Below, in pieces: positions 20,304 through 33,000 of a stretch of 64,000 nucleotides of DNA (the stretch's first letter is position 1; each line of letters begins with the position of its first letter). Location: contig CAUYUJ010017873.1 of assembly GCA_963575745.1 (NCBI GenBank), forward strand, positions 27,501 to 91,500, written 5' to 3'. Under the pieces are notes generated by a model. It ran no database searches. It was not told the origin of the DNA and saw only the letters and a program-made list of their open reading frames with translations. A program made the position numbers and the translations under genes. The stretch comes from Prorocentrum cordatum (taxonomy: Eukaryota > Sar > Dinophyceae > Prorocentrales > Prorocentraceae).

Positions 20304-22060
20304 AACTCGTAGAGCTTTTCTTAGGTAGTTGCTGGAAGCTTAAGAGTAATTCCGGCGCACTGGAGAGCTAGTTGGCAAGACAAATCTCGACGGACCTTTT
20401 GCTGACTTTTGGTCGGTTGAAGATTTTGTTCTCGAAATTTGAACATTCGCTCCAGCTCTAGTATTTTTTCCCATGATATTCGATCTTATTCCCGCTCGCC
20501 ATCTTGATCTCAGCTCGATCGGGTACCTTTTACTGCCAAAAAGCAGGCAGGCGGGATCGGCCGTTTCGAGTCATCTTGACACGCGCTGACCGTTTTCTGA
20601 ACATAACTCGAGTTTTAGGACAGCTACTGAGCTGGTAAGCACAGCTAATCGATTCAGAATGATCAGGCGCGTTCGCCTGTTGACTCCAGAGGTCTGAACT
20701 CGGTCTGCTAGCCGAGCTAGGTTCGCAAATCTATTCGTATTAGTCGAGTCATCGTAGCAGACGCTCTCGGTTTTATGTACTTAACTCGAGCTGTAGGACA
20801 GCTACAGAGCTCACACTCACAGAAATCGATTGGGAATTAGCAGACGCGTTCGTCTGTTCAATCGAGAGCTCTGAACTCGGCCTGCTGCCCGAGCTAGGTT
20901 CGCGAAACTACTCGTTGTTCGAGACATCTTGAGAAGTGCTCTCGGTTTTCTGCACTTAACTCGTGCTGGGGGAGAGCTACAGTGCTGCTGGTCAGAGACA
21001 TCCATTTGGAGACATCAGGCGCGTCCTTCTTTCGAATCCAGAGCTCGGAACTCGGTCTGCTGCTCGAACTAGGTCCGCAAAACTATTGTATTATTCGAGT
21101 TATCCTGAGAGCTGCTGTCTGTTTTCTGCACTTAACTCGGGCTGTAGGGGGGCTGCAGGGCTGGTAATCACAGAAATCGATTCATAGACATCAGACGCGT
21201 CCGCCTGTCGCATTCAGAGGTCTGAACTCGTTTCATACTCGAGCCGGGAAAAGCACTGTGACGGGATCGGCCGTTTGAGTCATCTTGATACGCGCTGACG
21301 GTTTTCTGAACATAACTCGAGCTTTAGGACAGCCACAGAGCTGGTAAGCACAGCTAATCGATGCGGAATGATTAGGCGCGTTCGTCTGTTGAATCCAGAG
21401 GTCTGAACTCGGTCTGTTAGCCGAGCTAGGTCCGCAAACCTATTCGTATTATTCGAGTCATCTTGAGAGGAACTCTCGGTTTTCTGTACTTAACACGAGC
21501 TGTAGGACAGCTACAGAGCTTATGTTCACAGAAACCGATTCAGAATCATCAGTTGCGTTTGTCTGTCGAATCTAGAGCTCTGAACTCGGTCTGCTGCCCG
21601 ATCTAGAATCGCGAAACTAGCCAGATTAGTGGAGTCATCTTGAGACGTGCTCTCGGTTTTCTTCACTCAACTCGCGCTGAGGGGGGGTACAGTGCTGGTG
21701 GTCACAGGAATCGGTTCGCTGACATCAGACGCGTCCGCCTGTCGAATCCAGAGCTCGGCACTCGGTCTGCTGCCCGAATTAGGTCTGCGAAACTACTGTA
21801 CTGTTCGAGTTATCCTGAGAGGTGCTGTCGGTTTTCTGCACTTAACTCGGGCTGTAGGGAGGGCTGCAGGGCTGGTAATGACAAGAGTCGATTTGCAGAC
21901 ATCAGACGCGTCCGGCTGTCGTATTCAGAAGTCAAAAAATTTTCACCATGAGTCGGAATGTTGGTAGGTGCTGTCGGTTTTCTCAACTTAAGTCGAACTA
22001 GGAAGCTCTACGAGTCTCCCGGCGGTAACCAAGGTTGACGGTTTACCGCCGGCGCCCAGT
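20304..22060 (+). mobile_element. expanded L unit
   Basis: H1 head, leader, then more monomers than usual. A second partial leader appears internally near 21245 (GCACTGTGACGGGATCGG), so the unit is probably two L interiors fused by unequal exchange. Tail of the GTCTCCCGGCGGTAACC type. Confidence 0.7.
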
Positions 22061-23227
22061 AACTCCGGGGCGCTGTAGTTGGCAAGAAAAATGTCGACGG
22101 ACCTTTTGGTGACTTTTGGTCGGATGAAAATTTGGTTCTCGAAATTCAACAGTTCGTTTGAGCTCTATTTGTTTTCCCATGATATTCGATCTTATTCCCG
22201 CTCGCCATCTTGATCTCAGCTCGATCGGATACCTTTTACTGCCAAAAAGCGTCCCGGCGGGATCGGCCATGTCGGGTCATCTTGACGCGCGGTCGGTTTT
22301 CTCAAGGTAACTCGAGCTTCAGGACAGCTACTGAGCTGGTAAGCACAGCTAATCGATTTAGAATGATCAGGCGCGTTCGCCTGTTGAACCCAGAGGTCTG
22401 AACTCGGTCTGCTAGTCGAGCTAGGTCCGGAAACCTATTCGTATTATTCGTGTCATCTTGACAGACGCTCTCGGTTTTCTGTACTTAACTCGAGCTACAG
22501 GACAGCTACAGAGCTGATGCGTATAGAATCTGGTTGAGAATCATCAGTGGCCGTGTTGTGTTGATTCCAGAGCTCTGAACTCGGTCTGCTGCCCGATCTA
22601 GAATCGCGAAACTATGCGTATTGTTCGAGTCATCTTGAGAGATGCTGTTGGTTCTCTGCACTTAACTCGAGCTGTAGGGGGGCTGCATGGCTGGTAATCA
22701 CTGGAATCGATTCGGAGACATCAGGCGCGTCCGTCTTTCGAATCCAGCGCTCCGAACTTTGTCTATTGCCCGAACTAGGTCCGCCAAACTATTCGTATTG
22801 TTCGACTCATCCTGAGAGGTGCTGTCGCTTTCCTGTACTTAACTCGGGCTGCAGGGAGGCTGCAGGGCTGTTAATCACTGGAATCGATTCAGAGACATCA
22901 GACGCGTCCGCCTGTCGCATGCAGAGGTCTGAACTGGGTCTGATACTCGAGCTAGGTTTGCCAAACTATTCGTATTGTTCGAGTCATCTTGAGAGGTGCT
23001 GTCGATGCGCACGTAACTCGGGCTGTAGGAAAGCTACAGACCTCGTACAGAAGACAATCCGGAAGCATCGGGGGCGTTCGGCTGCTGTGGCATCGGAGAG
23101 GTCTGAAATTGCCTGGGCTGAAAAACTATTTTTTCTGTGTAATTTTTTTCGACATTATATGTTGTCAGGAAGCTCTACGAGTCCCCCGGCGGTAACAAAG
23201 GTTGACGGTTTGCCGCCGGCGCCCAGT
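22061..23227 (+). mobile_element. L unit with deleted head
   Basis: Only AACTC and GGGGCGCTG remain of H1 before the leader TGGCAAGAAAAATG. About five monomers. The hairpin right arm reads TTTGCCGCC, giving a wobble pair. Confidence 0.75.
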
Positions 23228-24421
23228 CATTGCTGGAAGCTTAAGAGCAATTCCGGGGCGCTGGAGAGCTAGTTGGCCAGAAAAATCTCGACGAACATTT
23301 TGATGACTTTTGGTCGGTTGAAAATTCGGTTCTCAAAATTCAACCATTCGTTAGAGCTCTAGAATTTTTTCCCGTGATATTCGATCTTATTCCCGCTCGC
23401 CATCTTGATCTCAGCTCGATCGCGTACCTTTTACTGCCAAAAAGCACTGCGGCGGGATCGCCCGTCTCGGGTCAGCTTGTCACGCGGTGACGGTTTTCTC
23501 AAGATAACTCGAGCTTCAGGACAGCTACAGAGCTGGTAAGCACAGCTAATCGATTCAGAATAATCAGGTGCGTTCGCCTGTTGAACCCAGAGGTCTGAAC
23601 TCGGTCTGCTAGCCGAGCTAGGTTCGCAAACCTATTCGTATTATTTGAGTTATCTTGAGAGACGCTCTGGGTTTTATGTACTTATTAAGTCGAGCTAAAG
23701 GACAGTGCAGAGCTGATTCGTACAGAATCTGATTCAGAATCATCAGTGGCCGTTCTCTGTTGACTCCAGAGCTCTGAAATCGGTCTGCTGCCTGATCTAG
23801 AATCGCAGAAACTATTCGTATTGTTCGAGTAATCTTGAGAGATGCTGTTGGTTCTCTGCACTTAACTCGGGCTGTATGGCAGCTGCATGGCTGGTAATCA
23901 CTAGAATCGATTCGGAGACATCAGGCGTCCGCCTTTCGAATCCAGAGCTTCGAACTCTGTCTGCTGCCCGAACTAGGTCTGCGAAAATATTGCATGGTTC
24001 GAGTCATCCTGACAGGTGCTGTCGGTTTCCTGCACTTAACTCGGGCTGTAGAGGGGGCTGTTGGGCTGGTAATCACAGGAGTCGATTCGCGGACATCAGA
24101 CGCGTCCACCTGTCGCATGCAGAGGTCTGAACTCGGTCTGACACTCGAGCTAGGTTTGTCAAACTATTCGTATTATTCGAGCCATCTTGAGAGATGCTGT
24201 CGATTTTCGCACGAAGCTCGGGCTGTAGGAGAGCTACAAAGCTCGTACAGAAGAGAATCCAGAAGCATCGGGGGCGTTGCTGTTGCATCCGAGAGGTTTG
24301 AAATTGATTGGGCTGAAAAAGTATTTTTCGGTGTAATTTTTTTCTACATTATATGTTGTGAGGAAGCTCTACGAGTCCCCCGGCGGTAACAAAGGTCGAC
24401 GGTTTACCGCCGGCGCCCAGT
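23228..24421 (+). mobile_element. L unit with H1 3' half only
   Basis: Starts CATTGCTGGAAGCTTAAG, the H1 half downstream of its loop, right after CCCAGT. This is the same break point as the S insertion at 15673. Five monomers and a normal tail. Confidence 0.75.
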
Positions 24422-25844
24422 TCCGGAGAGCTAGTTGGCAAGAAAAATCTCGACGGACCTTTTGGTGACTTTTGGTCGGTTGAAAATTTTGTTCTCGAAA
24501 TTCAACGATTCGTTTGAGCTTTATTTTTTCCCATGATATTCGATCTTATTTCCGCTCGCCATCTTGATCTCAGCTCGATCGGGTACCTTTTACTGGCAAA
24601 AAGCAGGCAGGCGGGATCGGCCGTTTCGAGTCATCTTGACACGCGAAGACGGTTTTCTCAAGATAACTCGAGCTTCAGAAGAGCTGCAGAGCTGGTAAGC
24701 GCAGCTAATACCTCGTAGAGCTCTTCGGCGTCGATGAGCTAGAGGAATTCCGGCGCGGGTGGAGCTAGTTGGCCCACCCGGCCGAGGCGGACAATGTGGC
24801 AACTTTTGGGTGGTTTTGCGAATATTTGAATGATATTTGACCATTTATTTTGAGGAAGCAGATTTTTCGCACTTGTAGAAGGTTATGAGGGACTCTGCGT
24901 CTTAATATGAGCTCTCTAGATGCACGTTTACTATCAAAAGACTTGGCGGAACCAACTTTATGTCGACATGAAAAAAATCGTGATTTCTCTTTTTCGAGAA
25001 ATGCTACCAGAAGCCCTTTCTTTTGATGCTGAGCACTCTTACGCGTGCTAAGAGCTGTGCGAGGTTCCCGGCGGTGACCAGGTTGACGGTTCACCGCCGG
25101 CGCCAGTCGATTCAGAATGATCAGGCGCGCTCCTGTTAAATCTAGAGGTCTGAAATCGGTCTGCTAGCCGAGCTAGGTCCGCAAACATATTCGTATTATT
25201 CGAGTCATCGTAGCAGACGCTCTCGGTTTTCTATACTTAACTCGAGCTGTAGGGCAGCTATAGAGCTCATAGTCACAGAAATCGATTGGGAATCATTAGG
25301 CGCGTTCGTCTGTTGAATCGAGAGCTCTGAACTCGGTCTGCTGCCCGAGCTAGGTTAGCAAAAATTCGTATTGTTCGAGTCATCTTGAGAAGTGCTCTCG
25401 GTTTTCTGCACTTAACTCGTGCTGGGGGAGGGCTACAGTGCTGCTGGTCACAGAAATCGATTTGGAGACATCAGACGCGTCTGTCTGTCGAACCGAGAGC
25501 TCGGAACTCGGTCTGCTGCTCGAACTAGGTCCGCGAAGCTATGTATTATTCGAGTCATCTTGAGAGCTGCTGTCGGTTTTTTGCACTTAATTCGGGCTGT
25601 AGGGGGGCTGCAGGGCTGGTAATTACAGGCGTCGATTCGCAGACATCAGGCGCGTCTGCCTGTCGCATTCAGAGGTCTGAACTCGGTTTGATACTCGAGC
25701 TGGGTTGTCATCTTGAGAGGTCTGAAATCGCTTGGGCTGAAGAACGAGTCGTTCTCTGGAATTGTTTCACATTATATAATGTCAGGAAGCTCTACGAGTC
25801 CCCCGGCGGCAACAAAGGTTGACGGTTTACCGCCGGTGCTCAGT
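24422..25844 (+). mobile_element. L unit split by an S insertion in a monomer
   Basis: Short H1 3' scrap, leader and monomer up to CAGCTAAT (24709), then the S unit, then CGATTCAGAATGATC (25108) onward. Ends in a diverged terminus (CCGGTGCTCAGT). Confidence 0.8.
24710..25107 (+). mobile_element. complete S unit inserted in a satellite monomer
   Basis: 398 bp from ACCTCGTAGAGCTC to GCGCCAGT. Removing it restores the monomer text CAGCTAAT|CGATTCAG seen intact at 23543-23560. No target duplication beyond a possible T. Confidence 0.85.
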
Positions 25845-26876
25845 TGGCAAGAAAAATCTCGACGGACCTTTTGGTGACTTTTGGTCGGTTGAAAATTTCG
25901 TTCTCGAAATTCAACAATTCGTTTGAGCTCTAATATTTTTTCCCGTGATATTCGATCATATTGCCGCTCGCCATCTTGATCTCAGCTCGATCGGGTACCT
26001 TTTACTGCCAAAAAGCACTCCGGCGGGATCGGCCGTTTCGAGTCATCTTGATACGCGCTGTCGGTTTTCTCAAGATAACTCGAGCTTCAGGACAGCTACA
26101 GAGCTGGTAAGCACAGCTAATCGACTCAGAATGATTAGGCGCGTTCGCCTGTTGAATCCAGAGGGCTGAACTCGGTCTGCTAGCCGAGCTAGGTCCGCAA
26201 ACCCATTCGTATTATTCGAGTCATCGTAGCAGACGCTCTCGGTTTTCTGTACTTAACTCGAGCTGTAGGGCAGTTACAGAGCTCATGGTCACAGAAATCG
26301 ATTGGAATCATCAGGCGCGTTCGTCTGTTGAATCGAGAGCTCTGAACTCGGCCTGCTGCCCGAGCTAGGTCCGCGAAGCTATTCGTATTGTTCGAGTCAT
26401 CTTGAGAAGTGCTCTCGGTTTCTGCACTTAACTCGTGCTGGGGGAGGGCTACAGTGCTGTTAGTCACAGAAATCGATTTGGAGACATCAGGCGCGTCCGT
26501 CTGTCGAACCGAGAGCTCGGAACTCGGTCTGCTGCTCGAACTAGCTCCGCGAAACTATTGTATTATTCAAGTCATCCTGAGAGCTGCTGTCGGTTTCTGC
26601 ACTTAACTCGAGCTGTAGGGGGGCTGCAGGGCTGGTAAGTACAGGAGTCGATTCACAGACATCAGACGCGTCCGCCTGTCGCATTCAGAGGTCTGAACTC
26701 GGTTTGACACTCGAGCTGGGTTCCAAACTGTTCGTTTTTTTTTTGTTGCCAGAGTCATCTTGAGAGGTCTGGCTTGGGCTGAAATTCTTTGGATTTTTTC
26801 ACATTATTAACTGTCAGGAAGCTCTACGAGTCCCCCGGCGGTAACAAAGGTTGACGGTTTACCGCCGGCGCCCAGT
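25845..26876 (+). mobile_element. L unit lacking H1
   Basis: Starts TGGCAAGAAAAATCTC after CTCAGT and ends CCCAGT, with four to five monomers. The last monomer is shortened (near 26770). Confidence 0.75.
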
Positions 26877-26987
26877 TTTGAGAAAACAGATTTTTTCGCA
26901 ACTGTAAACAGATATGAGGGCCTCACTGTCTTAATATGAGCTCTTTAGATGCACTTTTACTGTCAAAACACTTGACGCAACCAACTT

Positions 26988-28017
26988 AACTCGTAGAGCT
27001 TCCCTTAGCAAGTTATTGCTGGAAGCTTAAGAGTAATTCCGGGGCGCTGGAGAGCTAGTTGGCAAGAAAAATCTCGACGGACCTTTTGCTGACTTTTGGT
27101 CGGTTGAAATTTTGTTCTCGAAATTCAACCATTCGTTAGAGCTCTAATATTTTTCCCGTGATATTCGATCTTATTCCCGCTCGCCATCTTGATCTCAGCT
27201 CGATCTGGTACCTTTTACTGCCAAAAAGCACACGGGCGGGATCAGCCGTTTCGAGTCATCTTGTCACGCGCTGTTGGTTTTCTCAAGATAACTCGAGCTG
27301 TAGGACATCTACAGAGCTGATAAGCACAGGTAATCGATTCAGAATGATCAGGCGCGTTCGCCTGTTGAAGCCAGAGGTCTGAACTCGGTCTGCTAGCCTA
27401 GCTAGGTCCGCAAACCCATTCGTATTATTCGAGTCATCTTGACAGACGCTCTCGGTTTTCTGTACTTAACTCGAGCTACAGGACAGCTACAGAGCTGATG
27501 CGTACAGAATCTGATTCAGAATCATCAGTGGCCGTTCTGTTGAATCCAGAGCTCTGAACTCGGTCTGCTGCCCGATCTAGAATCGCGAAAACTATTCGTA
27601 TTGTTCGAGTAATCTTGAGAGATGCTGTCGGTTCTCTGCACATAACTCGGGCTGTAGGGGGGCTGCATGGCTGCTAACCACTGAAATCGGTTCGGAGACA
27701 TCAGGCGCGTCTGCCTGTCGAATCCAGAGCTCGGAACTCGGTCTGCTGCCCGAACTAGGTTCGCGAAACTATTCGTATTGTTCGAGTCATCCTGAGAGGT
27801 GCTGTGGGTTTCCTGCACTTAGCTCGGGCAGTAGGGGGGGGGGCTGCAGGGCTGGTAATCACAGGAATTGATTCAGAGACATCAGACGCGTATGCAGAGG
27901 TCTGAACTCGGTCTGATACTCGAGCTAGGTTTGCCAAACTATTCGTATTGTTCGAGTCATCTTGAGAGGTGCTGTCAATGTACGCACGTAACTCGGGCTG
28001 TAGGAGAGCTACAGAGC
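26988..28017 (+). mobile_element. L unit, 3' truncated, left arm of an inverted duplication
   Basis: Full H1 head, leader and monomers ending abruptly at GAGCTC near 28017. Matches 31937-32907 in inverse orientation, including a shared unusual deletion giving ACGCGTATGCAGAGG (about 27888). Confidence 0.75.
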
Positions 28018-28392
28018 TCGATCAAGATGACTAGCGGGAATATGGTCGAATATCACGGGAAAAATACTAGAGCTCTAACGAATGGTTAAATTTCGAGAAC
28101 AAAATTTTCAACCGACCAAAAGTCACCAAAAGGTCCGTCGAGTTTTTTTTGGCAACTGGCCCTCCAGCGCCCCGGAATTACTCTTAAGCTTCCAGCAATA
28201 ACTTGCCAAGGGAAGCTCTACGAGTTATTACTAGCTCCACCCCGCGCCGGAATTCCTGTAGCTCATCGATGCCGAAGAGCTCTACGGGGTATGACGAAGG
28301 GCTCTACGAGTTCTAGCACTCCAGCGCCCCAGAACTGGGCGCCGGCGGTAAACCGTCAACCTTCGTTGCCGCCGGGGGACTGGTAGAGCTTA
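28018..28392 (-). mobile_element. inverted fragments: L 5' part, H2 head, L terminus
   Basis: On minus: an L terminus hairpin (28334-28392), an H1 scrap, an H2 head (28230-28290), then H1 and leader up to 28018. The stretch 28300-28392 reappears inverted and nearly unchanged at 32908-33000. Confidence 0.65.
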
Positions 28393-29569
28393 ACTCGTAG
28401 AGCTTCCCTTAGCAAGTTATTGCTGGAAGCTTAAGAGTAATTCCGGGGCGCTGGAGAGCTAGTTGGCAAGAAAAATCTCGACGGACCTTTTGCTGACTTT
28501 TGGTCGGTTGAAAATTTTGTTCTCGAAATTCAACAATTCGTTTGGGCTCTAGTATTTTTCCCATGATATTCGATATTATTGCCGCTCGCCGTCTTGATCT
28601 CAGCTCGATCGGGTACCTTTTACTGCCAAAAAGCACGCGGGCGGGATCGGCCATTTCGAGTTATCTTGATACGCGGTGACGGTTTTCTCAAGATAACTCG
28701 AGCTTCAGGAAAGCTACAGAGCTGGTAAGCACAGCTAATCGATTCAGAATGATCAGGCGCGTTCGCCTGTTGAACTCAGAGGTCTGAATTCGGTCTGCTA
28801 GCCGAGCTAGGTCCGCAAACCTATTCGTATTATTCGAGTCATCTTGATAAATGTTTTCGTTTTTCTGTACTTAACTCGAGCTACAGAACAGCTACAGGGC
28901 TGATACGTACAGAATCTGATTTAGAATCATCAGTGGCGTTGTCTGTTAAATCCAGAGCTCTGAACTCGGTCTGCTGCCCGATCTAGAATCGCGAAACTAT
29001 TCGTATAGTTCGAGTCATCTTGAGAGATGCTGTCGGTTTCTGCACTTAACTCGGGCTGTAGAGGGGCTTCATGGCTGGTAGGCACTGGAATCGATTCGGG
29101 GATATCAGGCGCGTCCGCCTTTCGAATCCAGAGCTCCGAACTCTGTCTGCTGCCCGAACTAGGTCTGCGAAACTATTCGTATTGTTCGAGTCATCCGCAG
29201 GGGTGCTGTCGGTTTCCTTAACTCGGGCAGTAGGGGGGCTGCAGGGCTGGTAATCAGAGGAATCGATTCAGAGACATCAGACGCGTCCGCCTGTCGCATG
29301 CAGAGGTCTGAACTCGGTCTGATACTCGAGCTAGACAGAGGTGGTGTTGATTTACGCACGTGACTGGGGCTGTAGGAGAGCTACAGAGCTCGTACAGAAG
29401 ACAATCCAGAAGCATCGGGGGCGTTCGCCTGTTGCATCCGATAGGTTTGAAATTGCTTGGGCTGAAAATCAATTTTTTCTGTGTTGTTTTTTCGACATTA
29501 TGTGTTGTCAGGAAGCTCTACGAGTCCCCCGGCGGTAACAAAGGTTGACGGTTTACCGCCGGCGCCCAT
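28393..29569 (+). mobile_element. complete L unit
   Basis: H1 head, leader, about five monomers, subterminal repeat and hairpin. It ends CCCAT at the junction with TATGTCGAC of the host S unit, so the terminal G is missing in a case where the junction can be checked. Confidence 0.8.
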
Positions 29570-29719
29570 TATGTCGACATGAAAAAACATCACATTTTCT
29601 CTTTTTCAAGAAATGCTTCCAGAAGCCTTCTCTTTTCATGCTGAGCACTCTTACGCGTGCTAGGAGCTCTACGAGGTTCCCGGCGATGACCAGGTTGACG
29701 GTTCACCGCCGGCGCCAGT

Positions 29720-30855
29720 TGGCAAGAAAAATCTCGACGGACCTTTTGGTGACTTTTGGTCGGTTGAAAATTTGGTTCTCGAAATTCAGCAATTCGTTTG
29801 AGATCTAGTATTTTTTCCCGTGATATTCGATCTTATGCCCGCTCGCCATGTTAATCTCAGCTCGATTGGGTAGATAATCCTGTAAAAAAGCATCGCGGCA
29901 GGATCGGCTGTTTCGAGTCATGATACGCGGTGTTGGTATTTTGTACTTGAGCTGTAGGGCAGCTACAGCTGATTCTCACAGAAAGCGATTGCGAATGATC
30001 AGACGCGTTTGTCTGTTCCATCTAGAGGTCTGAACTCGGTCTGCTGCCCGAGCTAGGTCCGCAAAACTATTCGTGTTGTTGGAGTCATCTTGAGAGGTGC
30101 TGACAGTTTTCTGCACTTAGCTCGGGCTGTAGGGGGCTACAGGGCTCGTGCGCACAGGAATCGATTCGGAGACATCAGGCGTGTCCGCCTGCCGAATCTA
30201 GAGCTCAGAACTCGGTGTGCTGCCCGAGCTAGGTCTGCAAAACTATTCGTTTTCGTCGAGTCATCTTGAGAGGTGCTGTCTATTTTCTGCACTTAACTCG
30301 AGCTGTACGGGGGCTGCAGGGTTAGAAATCACTGGAATCGATTCGCAGACATCAGTCGCGTCCACCTGTCGCATTCAGAGCCCTGAACTCGGCCTGCTGC
30401 CCGAGCTAGGTCCGCGAAACTATTCGTATTGTTCGAGTCATCTTCAGAGGTGCTGTCGGTTTTCTGCACTTAACTCGGGCCATAAGGGGGCTGCAGCTGG
30501 TAATCACAGCAATCGATTTGGAGACATCAGGCGCGTCCGCCTGTTGCATTCAGATGTCTGAACTCGGTCTGATACTCGAGCTAGATTTGCGAAACTATTT
30601 GTATTGTTCGAGTGATCTTGAGAGGTGCTGTCGATTTTCGCACGTAAGTCGGGCTGTAAGAAAGCTACGGAGCTCGTGCGCAGAGACAACGATCCAGAAG
30701 CATGAGGGCGTTTGGCTGTTGCATCGAGAGGTCTGAAATCGTTTAGGATGAAAAACTATTCGTTCTCTGCATTTTTTCGACATTCTATATGCTCATGAAG
30801 CTCTACGAGCCCCCCAGCGGTAAGGAAGGTTGACGGCTTACCGCCGGCGCCCAGT
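29720..30855 (+). mobile_element. L unit lacking H1
   Basis: TGGCAAGAAAAATCTC to CCCAGT. The left hairpin flank has mutated (CCCCCCAGCGGTAAGG). Monomers diverged from those of neighbouring units. Confidence 0.75.
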
Positions 30856-31873
30856 TGGCAAGAATAATCTCGACGGACCTTTTGGTGACTTTTGGTCGGT
30901 TGAAAATTTTGTTCTCAAAATTCAACCATTCGTTAGAGCTCTCATATTTTTTCCCGTGATATTCGATCTTATTCCCGCTCGCCATCTTGATCTCAGCTCG
31001 GTCGGGTACCTTTTACTGCCAAAAAGCACACGGGCGGGATCAGCCATTTCGAGTCATCTTGATACGCGATGTCGGTTTTCTCAAGATAACTCGAGTTTTA
31101 GGACAGCTACAGAGCTGGTAAGCACAGCTAATCGGTTCAGAATGATCAGGTGCGTTCGCCTGTTGAACCCAAAGGTTTGAACTCGGTCTGCTAGCCGAGC
31201 TACAGGAAAGCTTCAGAGCTGATACGTAAAGAATCTGATTCAGAATCATCAGTGGCCGTTGTCTGTTGCATCCAGAGCTCTGAACTCGGTCTGCTGCCCG
31301 ATCTAGAATCGCGAAACTATTCGTATTGTTCGAGTCATCTTGAGAGATGCTGTCGGTTCTCTGCACTCAACTCGGGCTGTGGGGGGGCTGCATGGCTGGT
31401 AATCACTGGAATCGATTCGGAGACATCAGGTGCGTCCGCCTTTCGAATCCAGAGCTCCGAACTCTGTCTGCTGCCCGAACTAGGTCCGCGAAACTATTCG
31501 TATTGTTCGAGTCATCCTGAGAGGTGCTGTCGGTTTCCTGCACTTAACTCGGGCTGTAGGGGGGCTGCAGGGCTGGTAATCACAGGAATCGATCCAGAGA
31601 CATCAGACGCGTCCGCCTGTCGCATGCAGAGGTCTGAACTCGGTCTGATATTCGAGCTAGGTTTGCGAAACTGTTCGTATTCTTCGAGTCATCTTGAGAG
31701 GTGCTGTCGATTTACGCACGTAACTCGGGCTGTAGGAGAGCTACAGAGCTCGTACAGAAGACAATCCAGAAGCATCGGGGGCGTTCGGCTGTTACATCGG
31801 AGAGGTCTGAAATTGCTTGGGCTGAACAACTATTTTTTCAGTGTAATTTTTTCCGACATTATATGTTGTCAGG
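30856..31873 (+). mobile_element. L unit joined head-on to an inverted unit
   Basis: Leader and monomers on plus, running to TTGTCAGGA at 31873. Instead of its own terminus, an inverted L terminus follows. A 224-residue open frame (31252-31926) runs through its monomers because they are close to 177 bp, a multiple of three. Confidence 0.75.
31231..31760 (+). repeat. satellite monomers of about 177 bp (reference array)
   Basis: Three successive monomers start at 31231, 31409 and 31586, and the next begins at about 31760, giving lengths 178, 177 and 174. Each holds a core of the form CAGAGCTCTGAACTCGGTCT, a TTCGTATTGTTCGAGTCATC stretch and a CTGCACTTAACTCGGGCTGT stretch. Monomer subtypes follow a fixed order within L units, so this is a higher-order repeat. 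Confidence 0.8.
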
Positions 31874-32907
31874 ACTGGGCGCCGGCGGTAAACCGTCAAC
31901 CTTTGTTACCGCCAGGGGACTCGTAGAGCTTCCTGACAACATGTAATGTCGAAAAAAAATACACCGAACAAATAGTTTTCCGAGTTCAGACCTCTGCATA
32001 CGCGTCTGATGTCTCTGAATCGATTCCTGTGATTACCAGCCCTGCAGCCCCCTCCCCCTACAGCCCGAGCTAAGTGCAGGAAACCCACAGCACCTCTCAG
32101 GATGACTCGAACAATACGAATAGTTTCGCGAACCTAGTTCGGGCAGCAGACCGAGTTCCGAGCTCTGGATTCGACAGGCGGACGCGCCTGATGTCTCCGA
32201 ACCGATTTCAGTGGTTAGCAGCCATGCAGCCCCCCTACAGCCCGAGTTATCTGCAGAGAACCGACAGCATCTCTCAATCTCACTCGAACAATACGAATAG
32301 TTTTCGCGATTCTAGATCGGGCAGCAGACCGAGTTCAGAGCTCTGGATTCAACAGAGAACGGCCACTGATGATTCTGAATCAGATTCTGTACGTATCAGC
32401 TCTGTAGCTGTCCTGTAGCTCGAGTTAAGTTCAGAAAACCGAGAGCGTCTGTCAAGATGACTCGAATAATACGAATGGGTTTGCGGACCTAGCTAGGCTA
32501 GCAGACCGAGTTCAGACCTCTGGCTTCAACAGGCGAACGCGCCTGATCATTCTGAATCGATTACCTGTGCTTATCAGCTCTGTAGATGTCCTACAGCTCG
32601 AGTTATCTTGAGAAAACCAACAGCGCGTGACAAGATGACTCGAAACGGCTGATCCCGCCCGTGTGCTTTTTGGCAGTAAAAGGTACCAGATCGAGCTGAG
32701 ATCAAGATGGCGAGCGGGAATCAGATCGAATATCACGGGAAAAAATATTAGAGCTCTAACGAATGGTTGAATTTCGAGAGCAAAATTTTCAACCGACCAA
32801 AAGTCAGCAAAAGGTCCGTCGAGATTTCTTGCCAACTAGCTCTCCAGCGCCCCGGAATTACTCTTAAGCTTCCAGCAATAACTTGCTAAGGGAAGCTCTA
32901 CGAGTTA
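31874..32907 (-). mobile_element. L unit, minus strand, right arm of an inverted duplication
   Basis: On minus: H1 head at 32907, leader, monomers, terminus hairpin at 31936-31874. The monomers match 26988 onward much better than other units do, and share the same short internal deletion. Confidence 0.75.
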
Positions 32908-33000
32908 AGCTCTACCAGTCCCCCGGCGGTAACGAAGGTTGACGGTTTACCGCCGGCGCCCAGTTCTGGGGCGCTGGAGTGCTAGAACTCGTAGAGAAAA
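32908..33000 (+). repeat. inverted copy of 28300-28392
   Basis: Contains an L terminus with the unusual CTACCAGTCCCCCGGCGG, then GGGGCGCTGGAGTGCTAG. The same rare variants occur in reverse at 28300-28392. Confidence 0.7.

Larger units (their letters stand above)
26877..29719 (+). mobile_element. S unit split by a 2.6-kb block of L elements
   Basis: S body 26877-26987 stops at CCAACTT and resumes at TATGTCGACATG (29570), ending GCGCCAGT at 29719. The uninterrupted text exists at 24950-24966. The first part is itself 5' truncated, starting TTTGAGAAAAC. Confidence 0.75.

Noticed and set aside
31252-31926. 224-residue frame as a repeat protein gene
   Set aside because: It is made of satellite monomers and continues into an inverted element end. 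The same monomers in other units are broken by indels.
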